From DAISKN01 sp963716925 (GTDB lineage: Bacteria; Acidobacteriota; Vicinamibacteria; Marinacidobacterales; SMYC01): a DNA stretch of 64,000 nucleotides. Within the stretch, counting starts at the first letter, position 1, and each line of letters begins with the position of its first letter. Below the pieces are notes generated by a model that was not told the origin of the DNA, searched no databases, and saw only the letters and a list, made by a program, of their open reading frames with translations. The DNA lies in the NCBI GenBank assembly GCA_963716925.1, contig CAVQUX010000025.1, forward strand, positions 248,001 to 312,000, read 5' to 3'. A program made the position numbers and the translations under genes. Below, one piece after another: positions 26,310 to 35,092 of this stretch.

Positions 26310-27851
26310 TCAGTCCTCCGGCTCGTGGGCGAAAAGACTCCGGTACTCTTTCTCCAGCGCCTTCCCCCTCTTCGATGAGATTCCGCCGAGGGCGTCGATG
26401 GCGCGCCGAAGGCGGACGCGCACCAGGTCGAGCCCGAGGATCTCCATGGAGCGGAAGAGCGGGGTCGAAGCTTCGGCGCCGGTGAGCGCCACGTAGAACG
26501 GCCGGCTCAGGTCGCGGAGCTTGAGGTCGAGCTTCTCGGAGAGATCGCGGAAGCAGTTCTCGATGGCTTCGTGGGTGAGCTCGGGGAGAGCCTCGAGCAG
26601 GAAGAGAGCCATCTGGAAGATCCCCGCGAGGTCCTCCGATGTCTTCCCCTTCAGCTGAAGCTTCTGAGCGTCGAGGGGCACGCCATCGGCGAAGAAGAAC
26701 GCGGTGAGGAAGCCCCAGTCGGAAAGCGTCTCGAGCCTTGGCTGCGCCAGGGGAACGATGCGGAGCAGGTGGTCGTCTCCGAGCGCCCACTTGCGAAGCT
26801 CCGCGAGGAGCGCCGGCGCGTCGTAGTTCTCACGGACGTAGCGGGCGTTGAGCCACCGCAGCTTCTCGACGTCGAACACGGGCCCGCCGAGCGAGAGCTT
26901 CTCGAGCTCGAAATGCTCGATGAACTCGTCGAGGGTGAACTTCTCGTCCCCCTCGGCGCGGGTCCAGCCGAAGAGGCCCATGAAGTTCAGAATCGCCTCG
27001 GGGAGAAAGCCGGCGCGGCGGTAATAGCGGATGGAGGTCGGGTTCTTGCGCTTCGAGAGCTTCGTCTTGTTCGCGTCGTTGTTCCGGAGAAGGGGCAGGT
27101 GGCAGAAGATCGGCGGCTCCCAGCCGAAGTGCTCGTAGAGCTTCACGTGCTTGGGCACCGAGCTGATCCACTCCTCACCCCGAATCACGTGGCTGATCTC
27201 CATGAGATGGTCGTCGACCACGTTGGCCAGATGATAGGTGGGGAAGCCATCGGACTTGAGGATCACCTGGTCGTCGACGGACGCCCAGTCCTTGCGGATC
27301 TCGCCGCGGAGGAGATCCTGAAAGACGCAGTCCCCTTCCACCGGAACCTTCATCCGGACCACGTAAGGCTCACCCGCTCGCGCCCTTCGCTCGGCCTCCT
27401 CGGCTGGAATCGCCCGGCACAGACGGTCGTAGCCGGGGAAGACCTTCGATTCGATGTGCTCGGCCCTCATCGCGTCGAGCCGTTCCCGGGTGCAGAAGCA
27501 GCGGTAGGCGTGCCCCTTCTCGAGGAGCTCGTCCACGTGCTCGCGGTAGATGGGAAGCCTCTCGCTCTGGCGGTAGGGAGCGTGGGGACCGCTCACGTCG
27601 GGCCCCTCGTCCCAGGAGAGGCCGAGCCATCTCAGGGATTCGAGAATCAGGAGCTCGGACTCCCGCGTCGAACGGGCGCGGTCGGTGTCCTCGATCCGGA
27701 GGAGGAACCGGCCTCCGTTCTTCCGGGCGAAGGCATAGTTGAATAGCGCCTGATAGGCGGTTCCCACGTGGGGATCCCCCGTAGGAGACGGTGCTACGCG
27801 GACCCGAACCGCCCGGAGAGGCCGTGAAGCCCGTGGAGACTGCTCAGCCAT
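26310..27851 (-). CDS. gltX: Glutamate--tRNA ligase
   Basis: A 513-residue class I aminoacyl-tRNA synthetase. The HIGH-type motif is APSPTGDPHVG (residues about 16-26) and the KMSKS-type motif is KLSKRKNPTS. The glutamate-specific region YRCFCTRERL and the anticodon-binding C-terminal helices follow. The enzyme charges tRNA-Glu in the cytoplasm. ATG is at 27851; the sequence before it is pyrimidine-rich, with no Shine-Dalgarno, and TAGAAT lies 9 nt upstream. The first 15 residues are an Arg/Pro-rich extension before the catalytic core. Confidence 0.95.
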   Translation of the reverse strand: MAEQSPRASRPLRAVRVRVAPSPTGDPHVGTAYQALFNYAFARKNGGRFLLRIEDTDRARSTRESELLILESLRWLGLSWDEGPDVSGPHAPYRQSERLPIYREHVDELLEKGHAYRCFCTRERLDAMRAEHIESKVFPGYDRLCRAIPAEEAERRARAGEPYVVRMKVPVEGDCVFQDLLRGEIRKDWASVDDQVILKSDGFPTYHLANVVDDHLMEISHVIRGEEWISSVPKHVKLYEHFGWEPPIFCHLPLLRNNDANKTKLSKRKNPTSIRYYRRAGFLPEAILNFMGLFGWTRAEGDEKFTLDEFIEHFELEKLSLGGPVFDVEKLRWLNARYVRENYDAPALLAELRKWALGDDHLLRIVPLAQPRLETLSDWGFLTAFFFADGVPLDAQKLQLKGKTSEDLAGIFQMALFLLEALPELTHEAIENCFRDLSEKLDLKLRDLSRPFYVALTGAEASTPLFRSMEILGLDLVRVRLRRAIDALGGISSKRGKALEKEYRSLFAHEPED

Positions 27852-27860
27852 AGGAGGGAG

Positions 27861-27866
27861 ATTCTA
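27861..27866 (-). promoter_or_regulatory. Candidate -10 (TAGAAT) for gltX
   Basis: Minus-strand TAGAAT lies 9 nt before the gltX ATG, so the expected transcription start would leave a leader of only about 2-3 nt. No convincing -35 is seen. Confidence 0.4.
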
Positions 27867-27894
27867 GCCCCAAAGGACCCCGGGGCCACTGTAT

Positions 27895-27924
27895 TTGACA
27901 AAGTCTAACTTTAGACATAGTCTA
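27895..27924 (+). promoter_or_regulatory. Promoter with overlapping operator for the PerR-like regulator
   Basis: A consensus -35 TTGACA (27895-27900) is followed after 17 bp by TAGTCT (27918-27923). Over the spacer and -10 lie two nested perfect inverted repeats: GTCTAA-CT-TTAGAC (27903-27916) and TAGAC-ATA-GTCTA (27912-27924). The ATG is 6 nt after the -10, so the transcript is probably leaderless. The palindromes are the likely self-operator of the Fur/PerR-family protein. Confidence 0.65.
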
Positions 27925-27929
27925 GGTGC

Positions 27930-28358
27930 ATGGAAGCGAGCGAAGCCGCGATCCTGAGGGAGAAGGGCATCCGCCCCTCCGCCCAGAGAGTGGCCGTCTC
28001 CCGCTACGTCCTCACGACCTGCGACCACCCGACGGCGGACGAGGTCTGGAACCGCGTCCGGAAGAAGTTTCCGATGGTCTCCCGGGCCACGGTGTACAAC
28101 ACCCTGAACCTCCTGGTCGCGAAGGGGCTTCTCCGTCAGTTCGTTCTCAGCGGAGGACGCGTGGTCTTCGACTCGAACGTCAACGAGCATCACCATTTCA
28201 TCGAGGTCGACACGGGAAAGATTCATGACGTTCCCTGGGATTCACTCCGGGTCGAGAACCTGGAGCGACTCTCCGAGTTCGAGATCACGGAGTACCAAGT
28301 TGTCCTCCGGGGTCGACGATGGAAGAAGGTCAGAGGAACGGACCGAGCTAACATCTGA
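27930..28358 (+). CDS. Fur-family transcriptional regulator, PerR-like
   Basis: A 142-residue winged-helix repressor with the Fur DNA-binding region (HPTADEVWNRV, then SRATVYNTLNLL). The regulatory metal site of Bacillus PerR (H37, D85, H91, H93, D104) is matched with a constant offset of 4 by H33, D81, H87, H89 and D100. Asp at 100, rather than Glu, is the mark of peroxide sensing through His oxidation. The four structural-zinc cysteines of PerR are absent; the only Cys is C31. dps follows after 16 bp, so peroxide control of iron storage is likely. Operator palindromes overlap its own promoter. Confidence 0.85.
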   Translation: MEASEAAILREKGIRPSAQRVAVSRYVLTTCDHPTADEVWNRVRKKFPMVSRATVYNTLNLLVAKGLLRQFVLSGGRVVFDSNVNEHHHFIEVDTGKIHDVPWDSLRVENLERLSEFEITEYQVVLRGRRWKKVRGTDRANI

Positions 28359-28374
28359 AAAAGGAGCCGAAATC

Positions 28375-28866
28375 ATGACGACCATCCATCCCACCCGCAA
28401 CGATCTTTCCGAAAGCGCGCGCAAGCAGGTCATTCCCCTTTTGAACGCTCACCTGGCGGACGGCATCGACCTCGCGCTGCAGGCGAAGCAGGCCCATTGG
28501 AACGTCAAGGGTCCGCACTTCCTGCAGTTGCACGAGCTCTTCGACAAGCTCTACGACGAAGCGTCCGAGTGGAACGACCTCGTCGCCGAGCGCGGAGTAC
28601 AGCTCGGTGGCATCGCCGAAGGAACGCTTCAGAGCGTCACCGCCAAGACCCGGCTCAACCCCTACAAGGTCGAGCTCACCAGCGGCAAGGATCACCTCGA
28701 AGCGCTGAGCGACGCGGTCGCAACGTACGGCAGATGCGCGCGCGAAGGGATCGAGGCCGCGACCCGCGCGGGAGACGCCGATACCGCGGACATCTTCACC
28801 GAGATCTCACGGGCCTCCGACAAGATGCTCTGGTTCCTCGAGTCCCACCTTCGAGGCAAGGAGTAG
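28375..28866 (+). CDS. dps: DNA starvation/stationary-phase protection protein Dps
   Basis: A 163-residue ferritin-like mini-ferritin. The interdimer ferroxidase ligands of E. coli Dps (H51, H63, D67, D78, E82) are matched with a constant offset of 10 by H41, H53, D57, D68 and E72. It oxidises iron with hydrogen peroxide and stores it in a 12-mer, protecting DNA. The start ATG at 28375 has AAGGAG 8 nt upstream; the longer upstream frame overlaps the regulator. It lies 16 bp after the PerR-like gene, giving a regulator-effector operon. Confidence 0.95.
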   Translation: MTTIHPTRNDLSESARKQVIPLLNAHLADGIDLALQAKQAHWNVKGPHFLQLHELFDKLYDEASEWNDLVAERGVQLGGIAEGTLQSVTAKTRLNPYKVELTSGKDHLEALSDAVATYGRCAREGIEAATRAGDADTADIFTEISRASDKMLWFLESHLRGKE

Positions 28867-28902
28867 CCCCTCGGCCCGCCGGAGCCTTGGCGAAGGCGGC
28901 GC

Positions 28903-30687
28903 TCAGACCGTCAGCCGGCGGTGGTACGTCCACCACTCGAGGAGGAGGAGAGCGAGGGCGAAGAGAACGAGCCCGACCCAGAGCTCTCCTCGAGTCTCCC
29001 TGGATTGCGCGGCGGGTTTCCTGGACTCCGAGCCGGCGGCGAACGAAGAGGCGTTCACCGCGGTGATGCGCGGGCTCAAGAGGTTCGCTGACACCATGAG
29101 CTCCCCCTCGACCCCCCTCACCGAATAAAGGCCGGGTCCGCCGGGAGAGAACGAGGTGCGCCCCCGGGAAGCCCGCGCGGGAACGTCCTGTCCCTCGATG
29201 TCGGTCACCACTCCGCTCCGGACGGAAACGGCGACCGTCCCCAGGCTCGAGGCCACGACCTCGGTGCCGGAGAGCCAGCTCACCGCGTTCGAAAGGAAGA
29301 CGGGAAAGCTCGACTGGAACGGAAGGTTCGAGTCCTCGAGCGCGAACGTGAGCATCACGAATCGTAACGGCGTCTCGGAGGCGAGAATCAAGGGCTCCTC
29401 ATCGCTCCCGGCGACGACTTGATGGGCGCCGCGGGAGACGAGAGCGGCCCTCTCCACGACGACGTCGTCGAGAGAGACGTGCTCCATCAGGGGATGATTG
29501 CTCGCCGTCCCCGCGAGCGACAGCTTCTCGATCTCCTGCCCCGTGGGCGCCGGAAGCCACGAAGCGGCGCCCGGACGAATGAGGAGCGCGGGAGCCGAAG
29601 GCGGCGTGTCCGGGGCGAAGCGGTCGAAGATGTAGAGGTCGGGAGGCGGTCCGGCAGCGGCGTCGCCGGGCTTCGCGAGCTCCAGCGATACCCGCGGATC
29701 GAGGCCGAGAAGCGTCTCCAGGGTTTCGTTTCCCTCGCTCACCAGCAACACCCGGGCCTTCCGAGGTGAGCCGAGGTACGCGTAGGCGACGTTGTCGAGC
29801 TCGAAGCCGTCGTCGGGCGAATCGATGAGGACTCGCACCGGCCCTTCGGAGAAACTCTCGAGATCCAGACTCTCACCCAGGACCTGACCCGCGGCCAGGG
29901 AAACCGCCCGCTGCATCGTTTGCCCCGCGGCTCCGTCGATGCGAAGCGCGACCCGTTTCGGCGCGGCGGCGTGGTTCGTCAGCTCGAGAAAAGCCTCGAA
30001 TCGGTTCGGTTCCGCCGGAACCGGACGGAGATCGAAGGCGGTCACGCCTACGTTGTCCACGGGCTCGAATACCGAGATCACCTGGACGCCGGCAGGCGCC
30101 TCCTTCACCATGACGCCGTCGGTGATGAAGTAAATCTCGGTTCCGGGATCCGAGAACAGAAGAGGGTCGGCCGAAGGGAATGCCGAGGTCTCCTGGAGCG
30201 AGACCGAAAGCCCCTCGAGCCTCTCGAGCGCGCTGCGGCGGCTTCCGAACTCCGCCCCAACCAGACGCCCCGCGGTGTCCGTCACCAGGTACTCGCTCGA
30301 GGCGCTTCCTTCCGTGAGCAGCTCGCGCGCGATCCCGAGCGCGCGATCGAAGCGCGTCTCTCCCGAAGCCGTCGACGCTCCCATCGTGGGCGAGTCGTCG
30401 ACCACGACGGCGATGCGGCGGGCCTTCCCCGACAGGGCCTCGATCTCGGGCTTCCCGAGAGACGCCGCGAGCGCGAGCCCCGCGGCGAGCGCGATCAGGA
30501 GCGAGACGAGCCAACGCCAGAAGTCCGAGCGGCGCTGCCTGTCCTTCAACACCCGTTGCCAGAGGAACGTCGAGGGAACCACCACGCGCTGCGGAGGCGG
30601 CCTGAGCCAGTACAGGAACAGAATGGCTCCCGCCGTGAGGGCGAGGAGAAACGCCACCGTCCACCCGGCGAGCCCGAAGAAGCTCAT
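28903..30687 (-). CDS. VWA-domain membrane protein (BatA-like)
   Basis: A 594-residue protein. The N-terminus has the BatA pattern: one membrane segment, then PPPQRVVVPSTFLWQRVL, a second segment near residues 60-80, and a von Willebrand A domain with a MIDAS variant DDSPTMG (DXSXT). A long beta-rich region follows, with a last membrane segment near residues 570-590. Such proteins occur with MoxR ATPases and DUF58 proteins, where they are thought to act in metal-dependent protein assembly or stress tolerance. The ATG at 30687 overlaps the DUF58 stop (ATGA). The larger open frame upstream is an out-of-frame read of the DUF58 gene. Confidence 0.75.
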   Translation of the reverse strand: MSFFGLAGWTVAFLLALTAGAILFLYWLRPPPQRVVVPSTFLWQRVLKDRQRRSDFWRWLVSLLIALAAGLALAASLGKPEIEALSGKARRIAVVVDDSPTMGASTASGETRFDRALGIARELLTEGSASSEYLVTDTAGRLVGAEFGSRRSALERLEGLSVSLQETSAFPSADPLLFSDPGTEIYFITDGVMVKEAPAGVQVISVFEPVDNVGVTAFDLRPVPAEPNRFEAFLELTNHAAAPKRVALRIDGAAGQTMQRAVSLAAGQVLGESLDLESFSEGPVRVLIDSPDDGFELDNVAYAYLGSPRKARVLLVSEGNETLETLLGLDPRVSLELAKPGDAAAGPPPDLYIFDRFAPDTPPSAPALLIRPGAASWLPAPTGQEIEKLSLAGTASNHPLMEHVSLDDVVVERAALVSRGAHQVVAGSDEEPLILASETPLRFVMLTFALEDSNLPFQSSFPVFLSNAVSWLSGTEVVASSLGTVAVSVRSGVVTDIEGQDVPARASRGRTSFSPGGPGLYSVRGVEGELMVSANLLSPRITAVNASSFAAGSESRKPAAQSRETRGELWVGLVLFALALLLLEWWTYHRRLTV

Positions 30688-31571
30688 CGCAGGAACCGAT
30701 CCTGACGGAAGATCTGTATGACCAGGTCTTCGAAGGGGATCGAGGTCTCCGTCCGGACGTATCCCCAGCCGTACTTCGAGCAATAGGCTTCGATCCCCGC
30801 CCGGTGCTTCTTCATCTCCTGGTCGTAGGCGGAGAGCAGCGAGGGCGAGACGTGAAGGCGATGGGCGCTGCCGTTCTCGGAATCCACCAGCATCGCCTCG
30901 TCGGGGAAATGCGGATTCATCTCCTCGGGGCTCAGAATCTGAACGTTGAAAACGTCGTGCCGCTGGAACCGGAGGAAGTCGAACGCGGGCTCGAGCCCCG
31001 CGGGATCCATGAAGTCGGACGCCACCACCACGAGACCGCGGCGGCGCTTCGAGCCGAAGTAGGTTCGAAACGTCTGGTGGAGCGACGTCTCCCCGGTCAG
31101 GGTCATGCGGTCGAGAAAGCTGAAGATACGCCAGATCTGGTTCCGGCCCCGCTTCGAGGCGATCTGCTCCGAGACTCCGCTGGAGTAGCCGATCACGCTC
31201 ACCCGGTCGAGGTTCAAAAGACCGATGTAGGCGAGCGCCGCCGCCACCCGGCGGGCGTAGTCGAACTTCTTCGGCTCGCCGAAGTCCATGGAGAGGCTCG
31301 AATCGACGAAGAGGTAGATGGGAAGGTCCGCCTCCTCGTCGAAGATGCGGAGGATGAGCTTGTCGAGCCGCAGATACGCCTTCCAGTCGACGTCCTTGGT
31401 GTCGTCGCCGCTCACGTAGGGCCGGTAGTCGGCGAACTCGACCCCTGTTCCCTTCTTTCGCGCCCGGTGCTCGCCCCGCATGTGGCCCGGAAGCATGCGG
31501 CTCGAGATCAGCTTCAGGTACTCGAGCTTCTTGAGGAACTCCTCGTCGAACAGCGTGCTGACCGCGGCCAT
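30684..31571 (-). CDS. DUF58 domain-containing protein
   Basis: A 295-residue soluble protein. The DUF58 core is YRPYVSGDDTKDVDWKAYLR near residues 49-68, followed by a VWA-like domain with DSSLSM (MIDAS DXSXS). It is usually encoded between a MoxR AAA+ ATPase and BatA-type VWA proteins; here the VWA gene follows with a 4-bp overlap but no MoxR gene is adjacent. A perfect TATAAT lies 11 nt before the start. The exact role is unknown. Confidence 0.85.
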   Translation of the reverse strand: MAAVSTLFDEEFLKKLEYLKLISSRMLPGHMRGEHRARKKGTGVEFADYRPYVSGDDTKDVDWKAYLRLDKLILRIFDEEADLPIYLFVDSSLSMDFGEPKKFDYARRVAAALAYIGLLNLDRVSVIGYSSGVSEQIASKRGRNQIWRIFSFLDRMTLTGETSLHQTFRTYFGSKRRRGLVVVASDFMDPAGLEPAFDFLRFQRHDVFNVQILSPEEMNPHFPDEAMLVDSENGSAHRLHVSPSLLSAYDQEMKKHRAGIEAYCSKYGWGYVRTETSIPFEDLVIQIFRQDRFLR

Positions 31572-31582
31572 GGGCGGCCCGC

Positions 31583-31588
31583 ATTATA
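31583..31588 (-). promoter_or_regulatory. Consensus -10 (TATAAT) for the DUF58-VWA operon
   Basis: Minus-strand TATAAT, 6 of 6 to consensus, ends 11 nt before the DUF58 start. No good -35 is seen at 17 bp, and no Shine-Dalgarno sequence precedes the ATG. Confidence 0.5.
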
Positions 31589-31635
31589 GACGAAGCCGCG
31601 CCCGCAGAAAGGTTCGTGAACGGAAGGGTTTGGGA

Positions 31636-31641
31636 TAAGAT
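31636..31641 (+). promoter_or_regulatory. Candidate -10 (TAAGAT) for the sdh operon
   Basis: TAAGAT lies 32 nt before the sdhC ATG, with a purine-rich GGAGGG at 31653-31658. The 102-bp gap therefore holds divergent promoters for sdhCAB and DUF58-VWA. Confidence 0.35.
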
Positions 31642-31673
31642 CTCCGGCTTGCGGAGGGAAGCGAAAACGACCC

Positions 31674-32480
31674 ATGAGCACTCTTTCGAATTCGGCAACG
31701 GCGCAGCGCGGCTTTGGAGAGACCTCGAGGCGGGACGGGTGGTGGGTTCAACCCCTCCTGGTCTTCCTCGGTCTATCCGCGTTCCTCGCGTACGCCAACT
31801 GGGCGGCGTTCCAGGGCGAGCACTACACTTATGGCAACTACCTCTCGCCGTTCTACTCTCCGGAGCTCTTCGGCGATTCGCCGCATAGCTGGTTCGGACC
31901 GAAGCCGGCCTTCTGGCCCGCGTTCCTGCCGTTCTCTCCCGCGCTCCTGATCCTCTGGGCGCCGGCGGGCTTCCGGCTCACGTGCTACTACTACCGCGGC
32001 GCTTACTACAAGGCGTTCTGGGCGGATCCGCCGAACTGTGCCGTGGGAGAGCCGAGAAAGTCCTACTGCGGCGAGAATTCGCTTCCCCTCATTCTGCAGA
32101 ACGTGCATCGGTACTTCCTGTACTTTGCGCTTCTGTTCCTCGTCTTCCTCGCACACGACGCCTGGAAGGCGATGTGGTTTCTCGACACGGCGACGGGAGC
32201 CGAGAAGCTCGGACTCGGAGTGGGAACTCTGGTCCTCACATTGAACGTGGTCTTTCTCGGCGGATACACCCTGGGGTGTCACTCGCTCCGCCACCTGGTG
32301 GGCGGGTTTCTGGACAGGCTTTCGGGCGCTCCGGTGCGGAAGCGCGCCTACGTCTGCTCGAGCTGGCTCAATCAGCGCCACATGAAGTGGGCCTGGACGA
32401 GCCTCGTGTGGGTGGCATTCTCGGACGTCTACGTTCGCCTTTGCTCGATGGGGGTGATCTCGGACTGGAGAATCTTCTGA
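31674..32480 (+). CDS. sdhC: Succinate dehydrogenase membrane anchor subunit (Sdh1-type)
   Basis: A 268-residue integral membrane protein with about five hydrophobic segments. Notable residues are RLTCYYYRGAYYKAFW, NVHRYFLYFA and GCHSLRHLVGG, whose His and Arg residues may bind haem or quinone. Length and gene order (anchor, flavoprotein, iron-sulfur) match the mycobacterial Sdh1 operon (Rv0249c-Rv0247c). It anchors the dehydrogenase and passes electrons to quinone. The stop overlaps the sdhA ATG (TGATG). Confidence 0.78.
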   Translation: MSTLSNSATAQRGFGETSRRDGWWVQPLLVFLGLSAFLAYANWAAFQGEHYTYGNYLSPFYSPELFGDSPHSWFGPKPAFWPAFLPFSPALLILWAPAGFRLTCYYYRGAYYKAFWADPPNCAVGEPRKSYCGENSLPLILQNVHRYFLYFALLFLVFLAHDAWKAMWFLDTATGAEKLGLGVGTLVLTLNVVFLGGYTLGCHSLRHLVGGFLDRLSGAPVRKRAYVCSSWLNQRHMKWAWTSLVWVAFSDVYVRLCSMGVISDWRIF

Positions 32481-34317
32481 TGGCGGGCCCATCGAAGACC
32501 CACGAGCACGACGTGCTCGTCATCGGCGCCGGAGGAGCGGGGCTCCGGGCGGCGATCGAGGCCTCCGCCCAGGGAGCGACGGTAGGGCTCGTCTGCAAGT
32601 CTCTTCTGGGCAAAGCCCATACGGTGATGGCCGAGGGCGGCATCGCCGCCGCGCTCGCGAACGTGGACGAGCGGGACGACTGGAAGACCCATTTCGCCGA
32701 CACCATGCGCGGTGGCCAGTACGTCAACAACTGGCGGATGGCGGAGCTCCACGCCCGGGAGGCGCCGGATCGGGTGAGGGAGCTCGAGGCCTGGGGCGCG
32801 GTCTTCGACCGTACTCCGGATCAGAAAATCCTCCAGCGGAACTTCGGAGGGCACAAGTACCCGCGGCTCGCCCACGTGGGCGATCGCACCGGGCTCGAGA
32901 TGATCCGCACGCTCCAGGATCACGGAATCCACCTCGGAATCGACGTGCACATGGAGTGCACGGTGGTGCGGCTCCTCAAGAGCGGCGAGCGGGTCGTCGG
33001 CGCCTTCGGCTACGACCGCGAGCGGGGGCACTTCCGCGTCTTCAAGGCGAAGGCCGTCGTGCTCGCGACCGGAGGGGTCGGCCGCGCCTACAAGATCACC
33101 AGCAACAGCTGGGAGTACACCGGGGACGGACAGGCCCTCGCGTACCACGCGGGCGCCGACCTCATCGACATGGAGTACCTCCAGTTCCATCCGACGGGCA
33201 TGGTCTGGCCTCCGAGCGTGCGCGGAATCCTGGTGACCGAGGGGGTTCGAGGCGAGGGCGGGGTCCTGCGCAACAACCAGGGCCGGCGGTTCATGTTCGA
33301 CGACATCCCCGATCTCTACAAGAGCCAGACCGCCGACAACGAAGAGGAAGGCTGGCGGTACACGCAGGGCGACAAGACCGCGCGCCGCCCGCCCGAGCTC
33401 CTCACCCGCGACCACGTCGCCCGCTGCATCGTGCGCGAGATCCGTGAGGGCCGCGGGAGCCCGCACGGAGGCGTCTTTCTCGACATCTCCTGGATCAAGG
33501 ACGAGAATCTCGAACGCGCCCGGAGCACATCAGGCGAAAGCTCCCCAGCATGTACCATCAGTTCAAGGAGCTCGCGGGGATCGACATCACCCGGGAGCCG
33601 ATGGAGGTGGGACCGACCACGCACTACGCCATGGGCGGAGTGCGCGTCGACGGCGACACCCAGATGTCGACCGTCCCCGGCCTGTTCGCCGCCGGCGAAT
33701 GCGCCGCCGGACTTCACGGCGCGAACCGTCTCGGCGGGAACTCGCTTTCGGATCTCGTGGTTTTCGGCAAGCGCGCCGGCGAGTACGCCGCCCGCTTCGC
33801 GCGCGAGCAGGGGAGCCAGGCGACTTTCGGACGAGAGCAGGAGGAGCAGGTCGAGGAGGCCTCCCGGAGGGCGCTGGCACCTCTCGAGCGGCAGGACGCG
33901 AGCGACGGCCACGGGGCCTACGCGATCCAGCACGAGCTCCAGGAGAAGATGCAGGAGCTCGTGGGCATCGTCCGGAACGAGAGCGAAATGAAGAAAGGCC
34001 TCGAGGTGGTCGCGGCACTGAAAAAGCGGAGTGCCAAGGTCGCGGCGCCTGGGAACCGGGAATACAACCCGGGGTGGCATACCGCTCTCGACCTCGATAA
34101 TCTCCTCACCGTTTCCGAAGCCATCGCCCGGGCGGCGGTCGAGCGCAAGGAGAGCCGGGGCGCTCACTTCCGCGAGGACTACCCCGCGAAGGACGCAGCC
34201 TGGGGAAAGACGACACTGGTGCTGAGGAAGGGCAAGGACGGCCAGATGGAGCTGCTGCGGGAGGCGATCCCGGAAATGCCGGCTGCGTTGAAGCAGATCA
34301 TCGAGGAGAATAAATAA
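32480..34317 (+). CDS. sdhA: Succinate dehydrogenase flavoprotein subunit, interrupted by a -1 frameshift
   Basis: The frame starting at 32480 encodes the FAD domain (VLVIGAGGAGLRAAIEA, HTVMAEGGIAAAL, EYLQFHPTGM, TEGVRGEGG) to about residue 347. The remaining 265 residues, with ANRLGGNSLSDLVVFGKRAG, continue in another frame from about 33524 to 34317. Restoring one G in the CCCGG at 33519-33523 gives a continuous protein of about 612 residues (LERAREHIRRKLPSMYH). The enzyme oxidises succinate to fumarate. Both parts are otherwise intact, with no further stops. I favour a base missed in the sequence; recent inactivation is less likely. sdhB overlaps the end by 1 bp. Confidence 0.88.
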
Positions 34318-35060
34318 TGACGCAGGCGACGTTCCGGATCTGGCGCGGGGGCCGGGAGAGCGGCGAGCTCAAGGATTACACGACCGATGTCACCGAAGGA
34401 ATGGTGGTCCTCGACGCGGTGCACCAGATCCAGGCGGAGTCGGCGAGCGACCTCGCGGCGCGCTGGAACTGCAAAGCGGGCAAGTGCGGGTCCTGCTCGG
34501 CGGAGATCAACGGGATGCCTCGGCTCATGTGCATGACCCGGCTCTCCGACATCGATCTCGACGAGCCCGTGGTCATCGAGCCCATCCGCGCTTTTCCCCG
34601 GATCAAGGACCTGGTGACGGACGTCTCCTGGAACTTCGAGGTCAAGAAGAGGATCAAGAAGTTCAAGCCGCGGCCGCCGGACGCCGCCGACGGGACCTGG
34701 CGGATGGCCCAGGAGGACATCGACCGCGTGCAGGAGTTCCGGAAGTGCATCGAGTGCTTCTTGTGCCAGGACGTCTGCCACGTCCTCCGCGACCACGGAA
34801 AGCACCAGGAGTTCATCGGCCCGAGGTTCCTGGTGTACGTGGCCGCTCTCGAGATGCATCCCCTGGACACCGAGAACCGCCTCGGGGAGCTCAAAGACGC
34901 GATGGGGGTCGGCTACTGCAACATCACCAAGTGCTGCACCAAGGTTTGCCCCGAGCACATTACCATCACGGATAATGCAATAATTCCGTTGAAGGAGCGG
35001 GTGGTCGACGAGTTCTACGATCCGCTGAAAAAGCTGTTTCGAATCTTCGGCGCCCGATAA
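34317..35060 (+). CDS. sdhB: Succinate dehydrogenase iron-sulfur subunit
   Basis: A 247-residue protein. The N-terminal plant-type ferredoxin domain has C52, C57, C60 and C72 for the [2Fe-2S] centre. The C-terminal domain has C144, C147, C150 and C154 (CIECFLCQDVC) and C201, C206, C207 and C211 for the [4Fe-4S] and [3Fe-4S] centres. It carries electrons from the flavoprotein to the membrane anchor. The length matches Rv0247c-type Sdh1 subunits. It overlaps sdhA by 1 bp. Confidence 0.93.
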   Translation: MTQATFRIWRGGRESGELKDYTTDVTEGMVVLDAVHQIQAESASDLAARWNCKAGKCGSCSAEINGMPRLMCMTRLSDIDLDEPVVIEPIRAFPRIKDLVTDVSWNFEVKKRIKKFKPRPPDAADGTWRMAQEDIDRVQEFRKCIECFLCQDVCHVLRDHGKHQEFIGPRFLVYVAALEMHPLDTENRLGELKDAMGVGYCNITKCCTKVCPEHITITDNAIIPLKERVVDEFYDPLKKLFRIFGAR

Positions 35061-35092
35061 CGCCCGATGGCGGAAGATAGCGGAAGACAAGC

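Noticed and set aside
28903..31698. A 931-codon frame suggesting one large protein over the VWA and DUF58 genes
   Set aside because: Its first third is the DUF58 gene read out of frame; the VWA protein starts at 30687, at an ATGA overlap.
33519..33524. Programmed -1 frameshifting in sdhA
   Set aside because: There is no slippery heptamer or nearby hairpin, and one missing G explains the break more simply.
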